Below, piece after piece: positions 8,322-17,528 of a stretch of DNA of 64,000 nucleotides. The DNA is taken from the NCBI RefSeq assembly GCF_017368455.1, contig NZ_JAFNJU010000007.1, forward strand, positions 145,308 to 209,307, read 5' to 3'. The notes under the pieces are model-generated. The model made no database searches. It worked only from the letters and a program-made list of their open reading frames with translations, and had not been told where the DNA came from. The position numbers and the translations under genes are program-made. Every line of letters starts with the position of its first letter. Positions within the stretch are counted from its first letter, which is position 1. The stretch comes from Proteiniclasticum aestuarii (lineage in GTDB: Bacteria > Bacillota > Clostridia > Clostridiales > Clostridiaceae).

Positions 8322-9521
8322 TTGAATAAATATAATAAGCATTTTTTGCTTGATACTCATACTGTTATAGAATATGTCCTGGATCAACTGGAATACTTCG
8401 GATCTCAAGAGAAAGTTGAAGCAATGGAAATCGGTGATGGGAATATCAACTATGTATTTAAAGTCTGGAATCCGGAAAGTGGAAAATCCATTATAATTAA
8501 ACAGGCGGATACTCTCTTGAGATCATCAGGGAGACCATTGGATATGTATCGAAACAGAATTGAAGCTGAAATTCTGAAAATTCAAGGGGAACTGTCACCT
8601 GAATCAGTTCCCGAGATTTACCATTATGATGAGAAAATGTACATTCTCGCGATGGAGGATATATCGGTTTATAAAAATTTAAGAACAGAAATGCTAGATG
8701 GAAAAACATTCAGTCATTTTTCTGAGAACATAACTACATTTCTTACTGATACGCTGATCCCCACAACTGATTTGTTTATTACTAGGGCAGAGAAGAAAGA
8801 AAATGTGAAGAAATTCATGAATCCAGAGCTTTGCGATATTAGTGAAGATCTGGTGTTTACTGAACCGTATTGGGATTATAAGAAAAGAAATATCATTTTG
8901 GAAGAAAACATGAACTTTGCTGAAGAGTATTTATATAAAGATAAAATGCTACACCTGGAAGTTGCAAAATTAAGAGACAGATATATGAATTATCCTCAAG
9001 CACTGATTCATGGAGACTTGCATTCTGGATCGATTTTCGCAAACGAAATTGGAATAAAAGTTATAGATCCGGAGTTTGCCTTTTATGGACCTATAGGCTA
9101 TGACAGTGGTAATGTCATTGGGAATCTCTGCCTATCATGGTTGAATAAAGAGTTTGAAGAGACACCTGACCATGAGTTCATTGAATGGATAAGAAAGGCT
9201 ATTTCGGATATTATTCTAAAGCTAGATGAGAAAATCACTTCCAAACTGAATGAATGCAGAGATGATGAATTATATACTAATGAGTTCAAAAAGTATTATG
9301 TGGATAGCATCATTGAAGACACCTATGGTTATGCAGGAACAGAAATTATCAGACGAGTTGTAGGAGATTCAAAAGTTAAGGAAGTTTCAGATGTGAAAAA
9401 TCTTTCAATAAGAGTTCCCATGGAAAGAGCTATGATTAAGATTGGAATACATCTCATCAAGAACAGATATGAGAAGATTGATGTTGATGATTTGCAGAGA
9501 ATTATTGATTCTGAAAAATAA
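8322..9521 (+). CDS. mtnK: S-methyl-5-thioribose kinase
   Basis: Cytoplasmic kinase of the aminoglycoside-phosphotransferase fold that phosphorylates C1 of methylthioribose (or 5-deoxyribose). It has 399 residues, the normal MtnK length. Diagnostic sequences are GDGNINYVFKV (ATP loop), the catalytic HGDLHSGSI and the MtnK-specific DPEFAFYGPIGYD, where the DxE replaces the usual DFG-like metal motif. A TTG start at 8322 is used, with AGGTG 8 bases upstream; I see no in-frame ATG that fits better. The next gene, mtnA, takes its product. Confidence 0.93.
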   Translation: MNKYNKHFLLDTHTVIEYVLDQLEYFGSQEKVEAMEIGDGNINYVFKVWNPESGKSIIIKQADTLLRSSGRPLDMYRNRIEAEILKIQGELSPESVPEIYHYDEKMYILAMEDISVYKNLRTEMLDGKTFSHFSENITTFLTDTLIPTTDLFITRAEKKENVKKFMNPELCDISEDLVFTEPYWDYKKRNIILEENMNFAEEYLYKDKMLHLEVAKLRDRYMNYPQALIHGDLHSGSIFANEIGIKVIDPEFAFYGPIGYDSGNVIGNLCLSWLNKEFEETPDHEFIEWIRKAISDIILKLDEKITSKLNECRDDELYTNEFKKYYVDSIIEDTYGYAGTEIIRRVVGDSKVKEVSDVKNLSIRVPMERAMIKIGIHLIKNRYEKIDVDDLQRIIDSEK

Positions 9522-9542
9522 GTTAGAAAAGAGGTCCGAGAA

Positions 9543-10595
9543 ATGGATAGATATGATCATGATTTAGCATTTATGCTGCAGTATGAAAATATTGCGTGGT
9601 ATGAGAACGGAAAAGTAAGGATTTTAGATAGAAGAATCTATCCTAGAGAAGTGCAGTTTGTGGAATGCAGTTCTTACCTTGAAGTCAAACAAGCCATTGC
9701 AGATATGGTTACTCAAAGTGCTGGACCCTATACAGCTGCAGGTATGGGCATGGCGTTGGCTGCCTACGAAACACGAGGTAAATCATCTGAAGAACAAGTT
9801 GATTTTATGGAGAACGCTGCCTATGAGATAGCTCATGCAAGACCGACGACTGCGAATCGTATGGGTAAGATAACAGCTGGTTGTTTGCAAGTATTTAAAG
9901 AAGCTTTGGATGCTGGGAATGACCCGATCGAAGCGGTATTTCTCCATACAGTGGAGTCTTTAAATAGAAGGTATTCCATTATGGAGAAAGTAGGTGTCAA
10001 TTTAGCGAAGCGATTTCCGCAAAATGGAAGCATATTGACACAGTGTTTTGGAGAAACCATTATTGGAATGATGCTAAGAGCTGCTCAAAATAATAATAAT
10101 GACATCAAAATATATAATGCGGAAACCAGACCATATCTTCAAGGTGCGAGATTGACATCTACATGCTGCGCACAAATGGGCTTTGACACCACAGTCTTAA
10201 CAGACAATATGATAGCCTATGCTATGGAGAATAAGGGCATCGACATGTTCACCTCAGCAGCCGATTCAATTGCTCGAGATGGTCATATTGCAAATAAGAT
10301 TGGAACGTATCAGATAGCGATTTTATCGAAGCATTTTGGTATACCCTACTACGTTACAGGAATTCCTGATGTGGATAAGCTCACAAGAGATGACATCAAA
10401 ATTGAAGAGAGGGACCCTAAACAAGTACTCAGTTGTAATGGATTAAGAAATACCATAGATGAGGTGAAGGCTATCTATCCTTCCTTCGACATCACCCCCC
10501 CCCATTTGATCACAGGAATTGTCACGGATAAGGGAATATATGTACCTGATTGTATCAATGATTACTTTGAATCAGAGACAAAAGCTTTTTATTAG
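9543..10595 (+). CDS. mtnA: S-methyl-5-thioribose-1-phosphate isomerase
   Basis: Aldose-ketose isomerase of the eIF2B-like fold that turns methylthioribose 1-phosphate into the ribulose 1-phosphate. It has 350 residues. HARPTTANRM, GSILTQC (candidate catalytic C168), ETRPYLQGARLT and AADSIARDG..ANKIGT (candidate catalytic D241) match the family. The later methionine-salvage enzymes MtnB, MtnW, MtnX and MtnD are not in the window; a class II aldolase closes the operon instead, which points to the dihydroxyacetone-phosphate shunt. It could equally serve 5-deoxyribose 1-phosphate. Confidence 0.93.
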   Translation: MDRYDHDLAFMLQYENIAWYENGKVRILDRRIYPREVQFVECSSYLEVKQAIADMVTQSAGPYTAAGMGMALAAYETRGKSSEEQVDFMENAAYEIAHARPTTANRMGKITAGCLQVFKEALDAGNDPIEAVFLHTVESLNRRYSIMEKVGVNLAKRFPQNGSILTQCFGETIIGMMLRAAQNNNNDIKIYNAETRPYLQGARLTSTCCAQMGFDTTVLTDNMIAYAMENKGIDMFTSAADSIARDGHIANKIGTYQIAILSKHFGIPYYVTGIPDVDKLTRDDIKIEERDPKQVLSCNGLRNTIDEVKAIYPSFDITPPHLITGIVTDKGIYVPDCINDYFESETKAFY

Positions 10596-10606
10596 GAGGA
10601 TTAGCA

Positions 10607-11605
10607 TTGAAATTATATATACGTGCCCCATTTACCAATGAAAAAATAGAAGAATTACGAGAGTTGTTCAATGAAATTATATATGAGCCATGGACAGAAA
10701 CAGGAGAGCGGTACTATGAGGATGAAATGATCGAAGCACTTCAGCTTCACCAACCGGATGTACTGATTACTGAGCTGGATAAGGTGACAGAAAAAGTGCT
10801 GAATAATTACAGTGGGCTGAAACTTGTAGGAGACTGTCGTGCGGTTCCAGCTAATATTGAAGTAGATGCGTGTTCCCAAAAAGGAATTCCAGTGGTGTGC
10901 ACACCAGGTAGAAATGCTCAAGCTGTGGCAGAGATGCTTGTAGGTCTTCTTCTAACCTACATGAGAAACATCATACCATCTGTAGAATGGGTGAAAGAAA
11001 AGAAATGGGTTCAAGGGACTACACCGTACTATACATGGATGGGGAATGAGCTAAATAGAAAGACCATCGGATTTGTAGGATTCGGTGCTGTAGGTCAGGC
11101 TTCTGCAAGAATTTTAGAAGCTTTCGGTTGTCACATCGCATATTACGATCCTTTTGTAAACATAGAGAATAATAACTATGAAAAGAAAGAATTATCAGAG
11201 CTGTTTAAGTCTTCGGATATCATTTCTCTCCATTTACCATCTATACCAGATACAGACAAGATGATTAATCTAGATCTGTTGAAATCAATGAAGAAAAGTT
11301 CCATATTAATTAACACTGCAAGAAGTTCAGTTATTGATATGGAAGCGCTGGAAAGTGTAATCAAAAATAAGGAAATAAGTGGCGCTATACTGGATGTTCT
11401 CGACAACGAACCTCCTTCTGATGAAGATTTAAGACTCCTTGAGTATGACAATGTTCTCATCACTCCACATATATGTGGTGCTACTTTTGAAGTGACTGAT
11501 CATCAGTCTGCAATCATGACTGAGAGATTGAAGAATTACTTCCAGAAAGGATTGAAGGAAGGCGTACTCTATAATTATAAAAATCTTGGAGAGAGAAATG
11601 AATAA
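10607..11605 (+). CDS. D-2-hydroxyacid dehydrogenase family protein (cluster 1)
   Basis: NAD-dependent dehydrogenase of 332 residues related to phosphoglycerate and hydroxypyruvate reductases. The Rossmann motif GFVGFGAVG and the catalytic trio are visible: Arg in NTARSS, Glu in DNEPP, His in TPHICGA. It starts with TTG at 10607, seven bases below GGAGG that overlaps the mtnA stop. A second member sits at 20455-21486, again next to an FGGY kinase and a class II aldolase; both share the CTPGRN/YTPGRN stretch. No step in the simple methylthioribose shunt needs it, so its substrate is unknown. Confidence 0.88.
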   Translation: MKLYIRAPFTNEKIEELRELFNEIIYEPWTETGERYYEDEMIEALQLHQPDVLITELDKVTEKVLNNYSGLKLVGDCRAVPANIEVDACSQKGIPVVCTPGRNAQAVAEMLVGLLLTYMRNIIPSVEWVKEKKWVQGTTPYYTWMGNELNRKTIGFVGFGAVGQASARILEAFGCHIAYYDPFVNIENNNYEKKELSELFKSSDIISLHLPSIPDTDKMINLDLLKSMKKSSILINTARSSVIDMEALESVIKNKEISGAILDVLDNEPPSDEDLRLLEYDNVLITPHICGATFEVTDHQSAIMTERLKNYFQKGLKEGVLYNYKNLGERNE

Positions 11606-13043
11606 TAAGAATTACCTAGTGGTTGATTCGGGGACTGGAAACTGTAAAATTGTCTTAATCGAGGCGACTGGACATATTGTGGATGTCTTATCCTTTGAAA
11701 ATAAGTATTATAAAGATTATGAGTATACGGATGCACAATATTTCATACCACAAGAATGGGAAGAAAAAATCCTTTCCGCTTGTAAGGAACTGGTAAATAG
11801 AAACAGGAACACGAAAATTGATGCCGTGATATCCACCAGCGCGCGTCAAAGTGTAGTTCTCTATGATGAAAAAGGGAATGCGTATTATGGTCTGCCTAAT
11901 ATCGATAATCGTGGAAAGGATTGGATGGATGAAATTACAGATCGAGGAGAAATCTATGATAAAACTGGTCGATGGGTCACAGAGGATTTCCCTGCTGCTA
12001 AAATATTTGGCTTATCTAAAAAGAAACCGGATCTTTTCAGGAAGATGCACAAGTTTACAAGCGTAAGTGAATGGGTGGGTAGTATATTTACAGGAGAAAT
12101 ATGTATCGAGCCTTCTCAGGCTTGTGAAACACAACTGTATAACATCAACATCGGAGACTGGGATGAGGCTTTATGCAAAAGCTACAAGATACCTGTGACA
12201 GTTTTACCTGAACTGAAGGATGCGGGTCAGAAACTTGGTGATGTAAAAGAGAGTGTGTTGACTTATCTAGGTCTAGAGTATGGAGTGATATTTATCGTAG
12301 GTGGTGCCGATACACAAATGGCATTAAAAGGGATTAATATCAAGTCTAATGAGTTCGGTATTATATCCGGAACCACTTCTCCTGTACTGACACTAAATAA
12401 TGAAAAAATCTATGATCCAGAAGAAAAGTGTTGGGTCAATGTAGATTTAGCTTCCAATCACTATGTTATTGAAACTAATCCAGGTGTAACGGGATTGAAT
12501 TATCAGAGATTGAAGAATCTTATTGCACCAGCTATTTCTTATGAAGAAATAGAATCCATGTATGACAAGATGGAATCTTACAAGTGTACAGTATCTTTGA
12601 CATCACTTGATTTTGCTAAGAAGCGATCACTGGGACCTGGTGGAATTATCTTGACATCTCCTTTAAACACGATGGAGAGCATTCATGATATCTTGTGGTC
12701 TGCCATGGCAGATATTGCCTGCTCCATTTACACTCAGTATCTTAACCTAAATAGTATGACATCGAACATGAAGGATTATATCAAGTGTGGTGGTGGTGGA
12801 TTCCGATCTCGCACTCTATGCCAGATGTTGGCAGATATGACAGATAGAAAAATTCTTCTTTATAACAAGTTTGAACAAGCCACTACCATTGGCACCATAG
12901 TTTTAGTAAACCGCTATTTCGGAGAAGAAGAAAACCTTGAGCTTAGTGTTTTGAGAGAATATACCCCTAGAAAAGACAGCTTAGTACTACAATATTATAA
13001 AGATTGGAAGAAAAATCGAAAGTTAATTAGTGAAAGAAATTAA
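11598..13043 (+). CDS. FGGY-family carbohydrate kinase (cluster 1)
   Basis: Sugar or polyol kinase of about 481 residues. The N-terminal phosphate motif DSGTGNCKIVL, the central GGADTQ (candidate catalytic base Asp) and the C-terminal KCGGGGFRSRTLCQMLAD (FGGY_C) are visible. The ATG at 11598 is preferred over the TTG at 11586 because GGAGAG lies at 11588-11593; it overlaps the dehydrogenase by 8 bases. It differs strongly from the FGGY kinase at 18935 (about 506 residues), so the two are distant paralogues. The substrate cannot be told from sequence; MtnK already supplies the kinase step for methylthioribose. Confidence 0.87.
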   Translation: MNNKNYLVVDSGTGNCKIVLIEATGHIVDVLSFENKYYKDYEYTDAQYFIPQEWEEKILSACKELVNRNRNTKIDAVISTSARQSVVLYDEKGNAYYGLPNIDNRGKDWMDEITDRGEIYDKTGRWVTEDFPAAKIFGLSKKKPDLFRKMHKFTSVSEWVGSIFTGEICIEPSQACETQLYNINIGDWDEALCKSYKIPVTVLPELKDAGQKLGDVKESVLTYLGLEYGVIFIVGGADTQMALKGINIKSNEFGIISGTTSPVLTLNNEKIYDPEEKCWVNVDLASNHYVIETNPGVTGLNYQRLKNLIAPAISYEEIESMYDKMESYKCTVSLTSLDFAKKRSLGPGGIILTSPLNTMESIHDILWSAMADIACSIYTQYLNLNSMTSNMKDYIKCGGGGFRSRTLCQMLADMTDRKILLYNKFEQATTIGTIVLVNRYFGEEENLELSVLREYTPRKDSLVLQYYKDWKKNRKLISERN

Positions 13044-13061
13044 AAATATGGAGGAATAAAA

Positions 13062-13721
13062 ATGTTATTAGAAAACGAAAGAAATTTAATTGTAGAGTAT
13101 GGGAAAATGATGAGTGCATCAGGGTTAACCTCTGGAACAAGTGGTAATATCAGTATTTATGTTCCAGAAAAAGGGATGATGGCAATCAGTCCATCAGGTA
13201 TTGGATATTTCGATACCAAACCTGAAGATGTGGTTATTATGGACCTGGATTCTAATATTATAGATGGAATCAGAAAGCCTTCTAGTGAATGGGCACTTCA
13301 CTCAGAAATGTATAAGAGAAAACCGGACTGTAGATCTGTAGTACATACACACTCCATGTACTGTACTGTTTTTGCATCACTGAATCAGCCTCTTAGCGCT
13401 GTGCACTATGTGCTTGCGGATGCTGGAGTAGCTTCAGTACCCTGTGCACCATATAGAACGTTTGGAACTGTTGAGCTGGCTCAGGTGGCAGGTGAATACA
13501 TTGGCGAAGGGAATGCGGTTCTGCTTGCAAATCATGGTATGTTGGCATGTGGTGGTTCCATTAAGAGTGCATACGGCCTAGCCAATGGTCTTGAATACTG
13601 CGCAGAGTTAGAATATCGAACAAGAGCTATTGGAAAGCCTGTAGTGCTAGATGATGAAGAGATGGCTAATATTATTGAAAGATTTAAAACTTATGGACAA
13701 GTAAGTAGAACTGAAGGATAG
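13062..13721 (+). CDS. Class II aldolase (Ald2/FucA type, cluster 1)
   Basis: Zn-dependent aldolase of 219 residues, L-fuculose-phosphate aldolase fold. Expected catalytic and metal residues are E76 (PSSEW), H95 and H97 (VVHTHS) and H158 (LANHGM). Inference from context: it splits methylthioribulose 1-phosphate (or 5-deoxyribulose 1-phosphate) into dihydroxyacetone phosphate and an aldehyde, the role of Ald2 in the described DHAP shunt. It is closely similar to the aldolase at 22367-23014 over its whole length. It is the last gene of the operon, followed by a bidirectional terminator. Confidence 0.9.
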   Translation: MLLENERNLIVEYGKMMSASGLTSGTSGNISIYVPEKGMMAISPSGIGYFDTKPEDVVIMDLDSNIIDGIRKPSSEWALHSEMYKRKPDCRSVVHTHSMYCTVFASLNQPLSAVHYVLADAGVASVPCAPYRTFGTVELAQVAGEYIGEGNAVLLANHGMLACGGSIKSAYGLANGLEYCAELEYRTRAIGKPVVLDDEEMANIIERFKTYGQVSRTEG

Positions 13722-13783
13722 AAAATCCGATTATGTGTTATTACAGAAATGTTAATATCACTATCAATATATAAAGTAAAAAG

Positions 13784-13821
13784 CAATCCAGATGGCAGCC
13801 TGAGTGCTCCCTTCTGGATTG
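13784..13821. terminator. Bidirectional terminator between aldolase and DMT gene
   Basis: Stem CAATCCAGA/TCTGGATTG with TTTT after it on the plus strand and CTTTTT after it on the minus strand. Confidence 0.85.
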
Positions 13822-13900
13822 TTTTCATAAACCTGATAATTAAGCTTTCAATTCTGTTTGCTTACTCTAATTGAGTGTATTAATTATTGGGAAAGGTTTA

Positions 13901-14791
13901 CTATCCCATGAAGATGACAGCAACACCCAGCACGCCTATAAGCGCACCCATGACTTCATTGACCTTGACCTTTTCCTTGAAGAAAATAATGCTCACAGGA
14001 ATGATCAGGATGGGCACGATGGCCATGAGGGTAGAAGCAATGGCTGTGGATGTGTACTTCACCGCCATGAGAGACAGGGATACACCCACCACAGGACCGA
14101 AGATGGACCCGATGGTGATACCTGTCATGACATTCCGGTTCTTGAAGGTGCCGAAGAATCCGGACCACTTCTTTGTGACGGTGATGATCAGGATGAATCC
14201 CAGGATTCCAGCAAAGATTCTGATCTCTGTGGCAACGAAGGGGTTCAGCTCCGCCACACCCACTTTGGAGAGGATTAGCCCAAGAGCCTGCCCTACAGCA
14301 CCTAGAAATGCGAAGGTGATTCCTTTGATGGGGTGCCTTACGACAATCTTATGACTTCCCTTGTCTTTTCCCATGACCACAATGGCGATTCCGATGAATG
14401 TCAGCATCATACCTGCAATCTGGATAAAACCGAGTTTTTCACCCAGGATGAAATAACTCATCACTGCCGTGATGGGCGGTGCCAGGGCCATGATCAGCAT
14501 GGACACTCGCGCGCCGATTTCAACAAATGCCTGAAACAGGAACATATCACCCAGAACAAAACCTACAAGGCCTGAAAAGAGCAGTGCCTGGAACGCTTCA
14601 GGGGTGACATTCAGATTCCTGAAGCCGCTGGTGATAAAGAAATTGATGATGGTGATAATGACCAGTGAGACCACAAGTCTCATGAGATTCAGAACCAGTG
14701 ATCCGACTTTCTTGCCTGCGTATTCAAAGGATACGGAAGATCCGACCCAGCAGAAGGCGGTAAGTATTGCAGCGATTTCGCCAATAAACAT
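13901..14791 (-). CDS. EamA/DMT-family transporter
   Basis: Integral membrane carrier of 296 residues with ten hydrophobic helices in two EamA repeats (about residues 5-140 and 155-295). The GEKLGFIQIAGMMLTFIGI and KEKVKVNEVMGALIGVLGV segments end the two repeats. Such proteins usually export metabolites or amino acids; the substrate is unknown. It is transcribed alone on the minus strand, with AGGATGG before the ATG. Its GC content is clearly higher than that of the catabolic cluster next to it. Confidence 0.88.
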   Translation of the reverse strand: MFIGEIAAILTAFCWVGSSVSFEYAGKKVGSLVLNLMRLVVSLVIITIINFFITSGFRNLNVTPEAFQALLFSGLVGFVLGDMFLFQAFVEIGARVSMLIMALAPPITAVMSYFILGEKLGFIQIAGMMLTFIGIAIVVMGKDKGSHKIVVRHPIKGITFAFLGAVGQALGLILSKVGVAELNPFVATEIRIFAGILGFILIITVTKKWSGFFGTFKNRNVMTGITIGSIFGPVVGVSLSLMAVKYTSTAIASTLMAIVPILIIPVSIIFFKEKVKVNEVMGALIGVLGVAVIFMG

Positions 14792-14998
14792 CTAACATCC
14801 ATCCTGTCCTATTTTATTTTTCATTTCACTATCTTAACACAGCATCAATGGTTTTCATAGAATTATTGAAGTGTCTGGAGTTGTTGCAAATTCTGAAAAA
14901 AGTGCGAAAACAGGACAGTATGACATCGGGAAAAATGAGCCGTAAATAGAATGATAATATTCCACAGGGAGAAATGGATAAATGGCAAATTTCATGCT

Positions 14999-15027
14999 TT
15001 GACGAAAAAGTGGAAATTGGGTATAGT
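14999..15027 (+). promoter_or_regulatory. Promoter of the MATE gene
   Basis: TTGACG at 14999-15004, a 17-bp spacer and TATAGT at 15022-15027. Transcription would begin near 15034, leaving a leader of about 65 nt. Confidence 0.7.
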
Positions 15028-15036
15028 ATGATGAGC

Positions 15037-15078
15037 TGAAGCGCTGAAATACCGGAAATGCGGTAGCGAAGTGCTTCA
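15037..15078 (+). promoter_or_regulatory. Structured mRNA leader of the MATE gene, unassigned class
   Basis: Outer stem TGAAGCGCT/AGTGCTTCA (9 bp, one G-U), a symmetric internal loop GAAA/GCGA, inner stem TACCG/CGGTA and a GAAATG loop. It fills most of the leader and ends 10 bases before the GGAGG of the gene. MATE genes are often under ligand-sensing RNAs (guanidine classes among them), but I cannot match this fold to a class from memory. Confidence 0.5.
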
Positions 15079-15098
15079 CCTGAATGATCGGAGGACCT

Positions 15099-16439
15099 AT
15101 GAACACAAAGTCTAAAGAAAGAAAACAGTTATATAAGACATTTTTTAAATATGTATCCCTGAACGTCATCAGCATGATCGGATTTTCCGCCTTCATCCTG
15201 GCGGACACCTTCTTCATCGCCAACGGCATCGGCAAGGATGGCCTGGTCTCTTTGAACCTTGTGATTCCCGCCTATACCGTGGTCTATGCCATGAGTCTTC
15301 TGCTGGGAACAGGAGTGGGAACCGTCTACTCCATTTACCGCGGGGAGAAGAAACCGAAAAGAGGAAATGAAGTGTTCACCCAGATGATGATTCTGGGCGT
15401 TTTCATCGGGCTTCTCTTCACCATCATTGGGCTTCTGTTTCCGGATGAAATCGTGATGCTTCTAGGAGCAGAAGATCATCTTGTTGAGATGTCCAGAGAC
15501 TATACCTACACGGTCTTCAACTTCTCCATAGCCTTCATGGTGAACAGTATTCTGGTGAGTATGGTGCGAAATGACGGCCATCCAAGGCTTGCCATGATCG
15601 CTATGATGACAGGAAGTCTCAGTAACATCCTTCTGGACTACATCTTCATCTATCCCCTGGGGATGGGTATGTTCGGTGCAGCCCTGGCCACAGGCATCGC
15701 GCCGATTCTAAGTATCCTTGTGATGATGCCCTTCTTCCTAAGAAAGAAGCATCACTTCAGGTTTGTGAAGACCCGGCTCAGACCGCTGGAAATTAGAAAG
15801 GTGGTTTCCATCGGTATTCCCACCTTCATCACAGAGCTCTCCTCGGGGCTTGTGATTCTTCTCTTTAACCTGGTGATCCTTCACTACATCGGAGAAATCG
15901 GTGTGGCAGCCTATGGCATCATCGCCAATCTGGCGCTGATCCTCATTGCCATCTTCTCTGGCGTGGGCCAGGGGATTCAGCCCATCATCAGTTTCAATCA
16001 TGGTCAGAAGAATCAGGAGAATGTACGCAGAACCCTGAATCTTGGGATTCTTTTCTCAGCAGCACTGGCGCTCTTTCTCTACGGCATCTTCATCGGCAAT
16101 TCCGATGGAATCATCAGAGCGTTCAACTCGGAGAACAACCTGGAGCTTCATCGCCTGGCCAAGGAAGGCATGCGGATCTATTTCTCCTCCTTCCTCTTCG
16201 CAGGGATAAATATCACCATCATCTCCTACTTTTCCGCCAAGGCGAAACCAAGACCCTCCTTTATCGTGTCACTCCTTCGAGGAATACTCCTCATACCACC
16301 GGTCCTGCTTTTCCTGGCAGGTGCCATGGGCATCACCGGGGTATGGATCACCATTCCTCTGGTGGAGCTTCTGACACTTCTCATCTCCCTGACACTTCTT
16401 CATATGGAAAGACGAAAAAAAGTGCAGCTGCCTTCCTAG
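15099..16439 (+). CDS. MATE-family efflux transporter
   Basis: Twelve-helix multidrug/metabolite exporter of about 446 residues. N-terminal ADTFFIANGIGKDGLVSLNL and the repeat-two segment GVGQGIQPIISFNHGQKN are typical of MATE proteins (MepA/DinF-like). ATG 15099 is preferred to the in-frame ATG at 15084 because the ribosome binding site CGGAGG (15089-15094) lies between them. A small structured leader precedes it, and its last codons lie inside the loop of its own terminator. Confidence 0.9.
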   Translation: MNTKSKERKQLYKTFFKYVSLNVISMIGFSAFILADTFFIANGIGKDGLVSLNLVIPAYTVVYAMSLLLGTGVGTVYSIYRGEKKPKRGNEVFTQMMILGVFIGLLFTIIGLLFPDEIVMLLGAEDHLVEMSRDYTYTVFNFSIAFMVNSILVSMVRNDGHPRLAMIAMMTGSLSNILLDYIFIYPLGMGMFGAALATGIAPILSILVMMPFFLRKKHHFRFVKTRLRPLEIRKVVSIGIPTFITELSSGLVILLFNLVILHYIGEIGVAAYGIIANLALILIAIFSGVGQGIQPIISFNHGQKNQENVRRTLNLGILFSAALALFLYGIFIGNSDGIIRAFNSENNLELHRLAKEGMRIYFSSFLFAGINITIISYFSAKAKPRPSFIVSLLRGILLIPPVLLFLAGAMGITGVWITIPLVELLTLLISLTLLHMERRKKVQLPS

Positions 16440-16455
16440 AGCGCTGCACTTTTTT
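16415..16455 (+). terminator. Terminator overlapping the MATE 3' end
   Basis: A 13-bp stem AAAAAAGTGCAGC/GCTGCACTTTTTT followed by T. The left arm is coding sequence and the stop codon (16437-16439) is in the loop. Confidence 0.9.
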
Positions 16456-16523
16456 TGTGGTTCAGAAGCTCTCTAATCGTGATAAGATGGAAATAGAACA
16501 AATAAAAACTGGGGGAAAAGTAA

Positions 16524-17528
16524 ATGAGAATACCATATGAGACCATGCTGAATGAATTCAAGAGAATCCTCACCGACCGCGGCGTCTCGGAAGACATCGC
16601 TTTGGAAGCGGCAATGAACTTCGCCAAAACAAGCCTTGACGGAGTCTACTCTCACGGCGTAAACAGATTTCCAAGAATCGTCGGCTATATTGATCGAGGA
16701 ATCATAGATCCGAAAGCCCTGCCCGAGTGTGAGATGCGTTTCGGCGCCATGGAAAGATGGAACGGAAATCTGGGCCTTGGAAACATAAACGCCAAGCGCG
16801 CCATGAATAGAGCCTGTGAACTGGCTGAGGAAAACGGCATAGGGATCGTGGCGCTCCGAAACACCAATCATTGGCTTCGAGGCGGAGCCTACGGATGGCA
16901 GGCAGCCGAAGAAGGGTACATCGGCATATGCTGGACCAACACCATGCCCAATATGCCGGCCTATGGGGGGAAAGACCATAAGATCGGGAATAATCCCTTC
17001 ATCATGGCGGTACCAAGAACCAGCGGAGAACATGTGGTGCTGGATATGGCCATGTCCCAGTTCTCCTATGGAAAGCTGGAAGACTACAGGATGAAAGGGA
17101 AGAAGCTTCCTATTCCTGGTGGATATGATAAAGAAGGGAAACTGAGTACAGATCCTGGAGCCATCGAAGAGAGCGGAAGAGTGCTGCCCATAGGGTTCTG
17201 GAAAGGCAGCGGACTTTCTATCGTTCTTGACATGATTGCCACGGTCCTTGCTGGCGGTAATGCCACCTGTGACATCGAAAAGGATTCCGAGAATGAATCG
17301 GGACTCTCCCAGGTGCTTCTGGCCATCGATCCCAAGAAGTTCAGCACAGCAGCCCAAATCGACGAGATGATTACGCGAATAGTGGAGGATCTGAAGACAT
17401 CTGAAATGGATGAAGAAATCGGAGGGGTTTCCTATCCGGGGCAGTCCACCATCAGGAGAAGAAAAGAGAATCTGGAGAAGGGTATTCCCGTACAGGAAGA
17501 GGTCTGGAATAGAATCCTTGCCCTGTAA
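16524..17528 (+). CDS. yiaK: YiaK-like malate/L-lactate dehydrogenase family oxidoreductase
   Basis: NAD(P)H-dependent 2-keto acid reductase of the Ldh_2/sulfolactate-dehydrogenase fold; 334 residues, close to E. coli YiaK (2,3-diketo-L-gulonate reductase). Recognisable parts are LDGVYSHGVNRFPR, IVALRNTNHWLRGGAYGWQAA, CWTNTMPNMPAYGG and DMAMSQFSYGKLE. It stands alone after the MATE terminator with a GGGGGAAAAG ribosome binding site. No other yia-type genes are near, so the exact substrate is unproven; a C4-C6 keto acid from a neighbouring sugar-acid pathway is plausible. Confidence 0.82.
   Translation: MRIPYETMLNEFKRILTDRGVSEDIALEAAMNFAKTSLDGVYSHGVNRFPRIVGYIDRGIIDPKALPECEMRFGAMERWNGNLGLGNINAKRAMNRACELAEENGIGIVALRNTNHWLRGGAYGWQAAEEGYIGICWTNTMPNMPAYGGKDHKIGNNPFIMAVPRTSGEHVVLDMAMSQFSYGKLEDYRMKGKKLPIPGGYDKEGKLSTDPGAIEESGRVLPIGFWKGSGLSIVLDMIATVLAGGNATCDIEKDSENESGLSQVLLAIDPKKFSTAAQIDEMITRIVEDLKTSEMDEEIGGVSYPGQSTIRRRKENLEKGIPVQEEVWNRILAL

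Noticed and set aside
13871..14354. Long plus-strand frames opposite the DMT gene
   Set aside because: They are complementary to a clear EamA transporter, with His/Asp/Gly-rich composition and no ribosome binding site.
16473..17357. 294-codon minus-strand frame opposite the YiaK-like gene
   Set aside because: No recognisable protein features; the plus-strand gene is clearly the real one.
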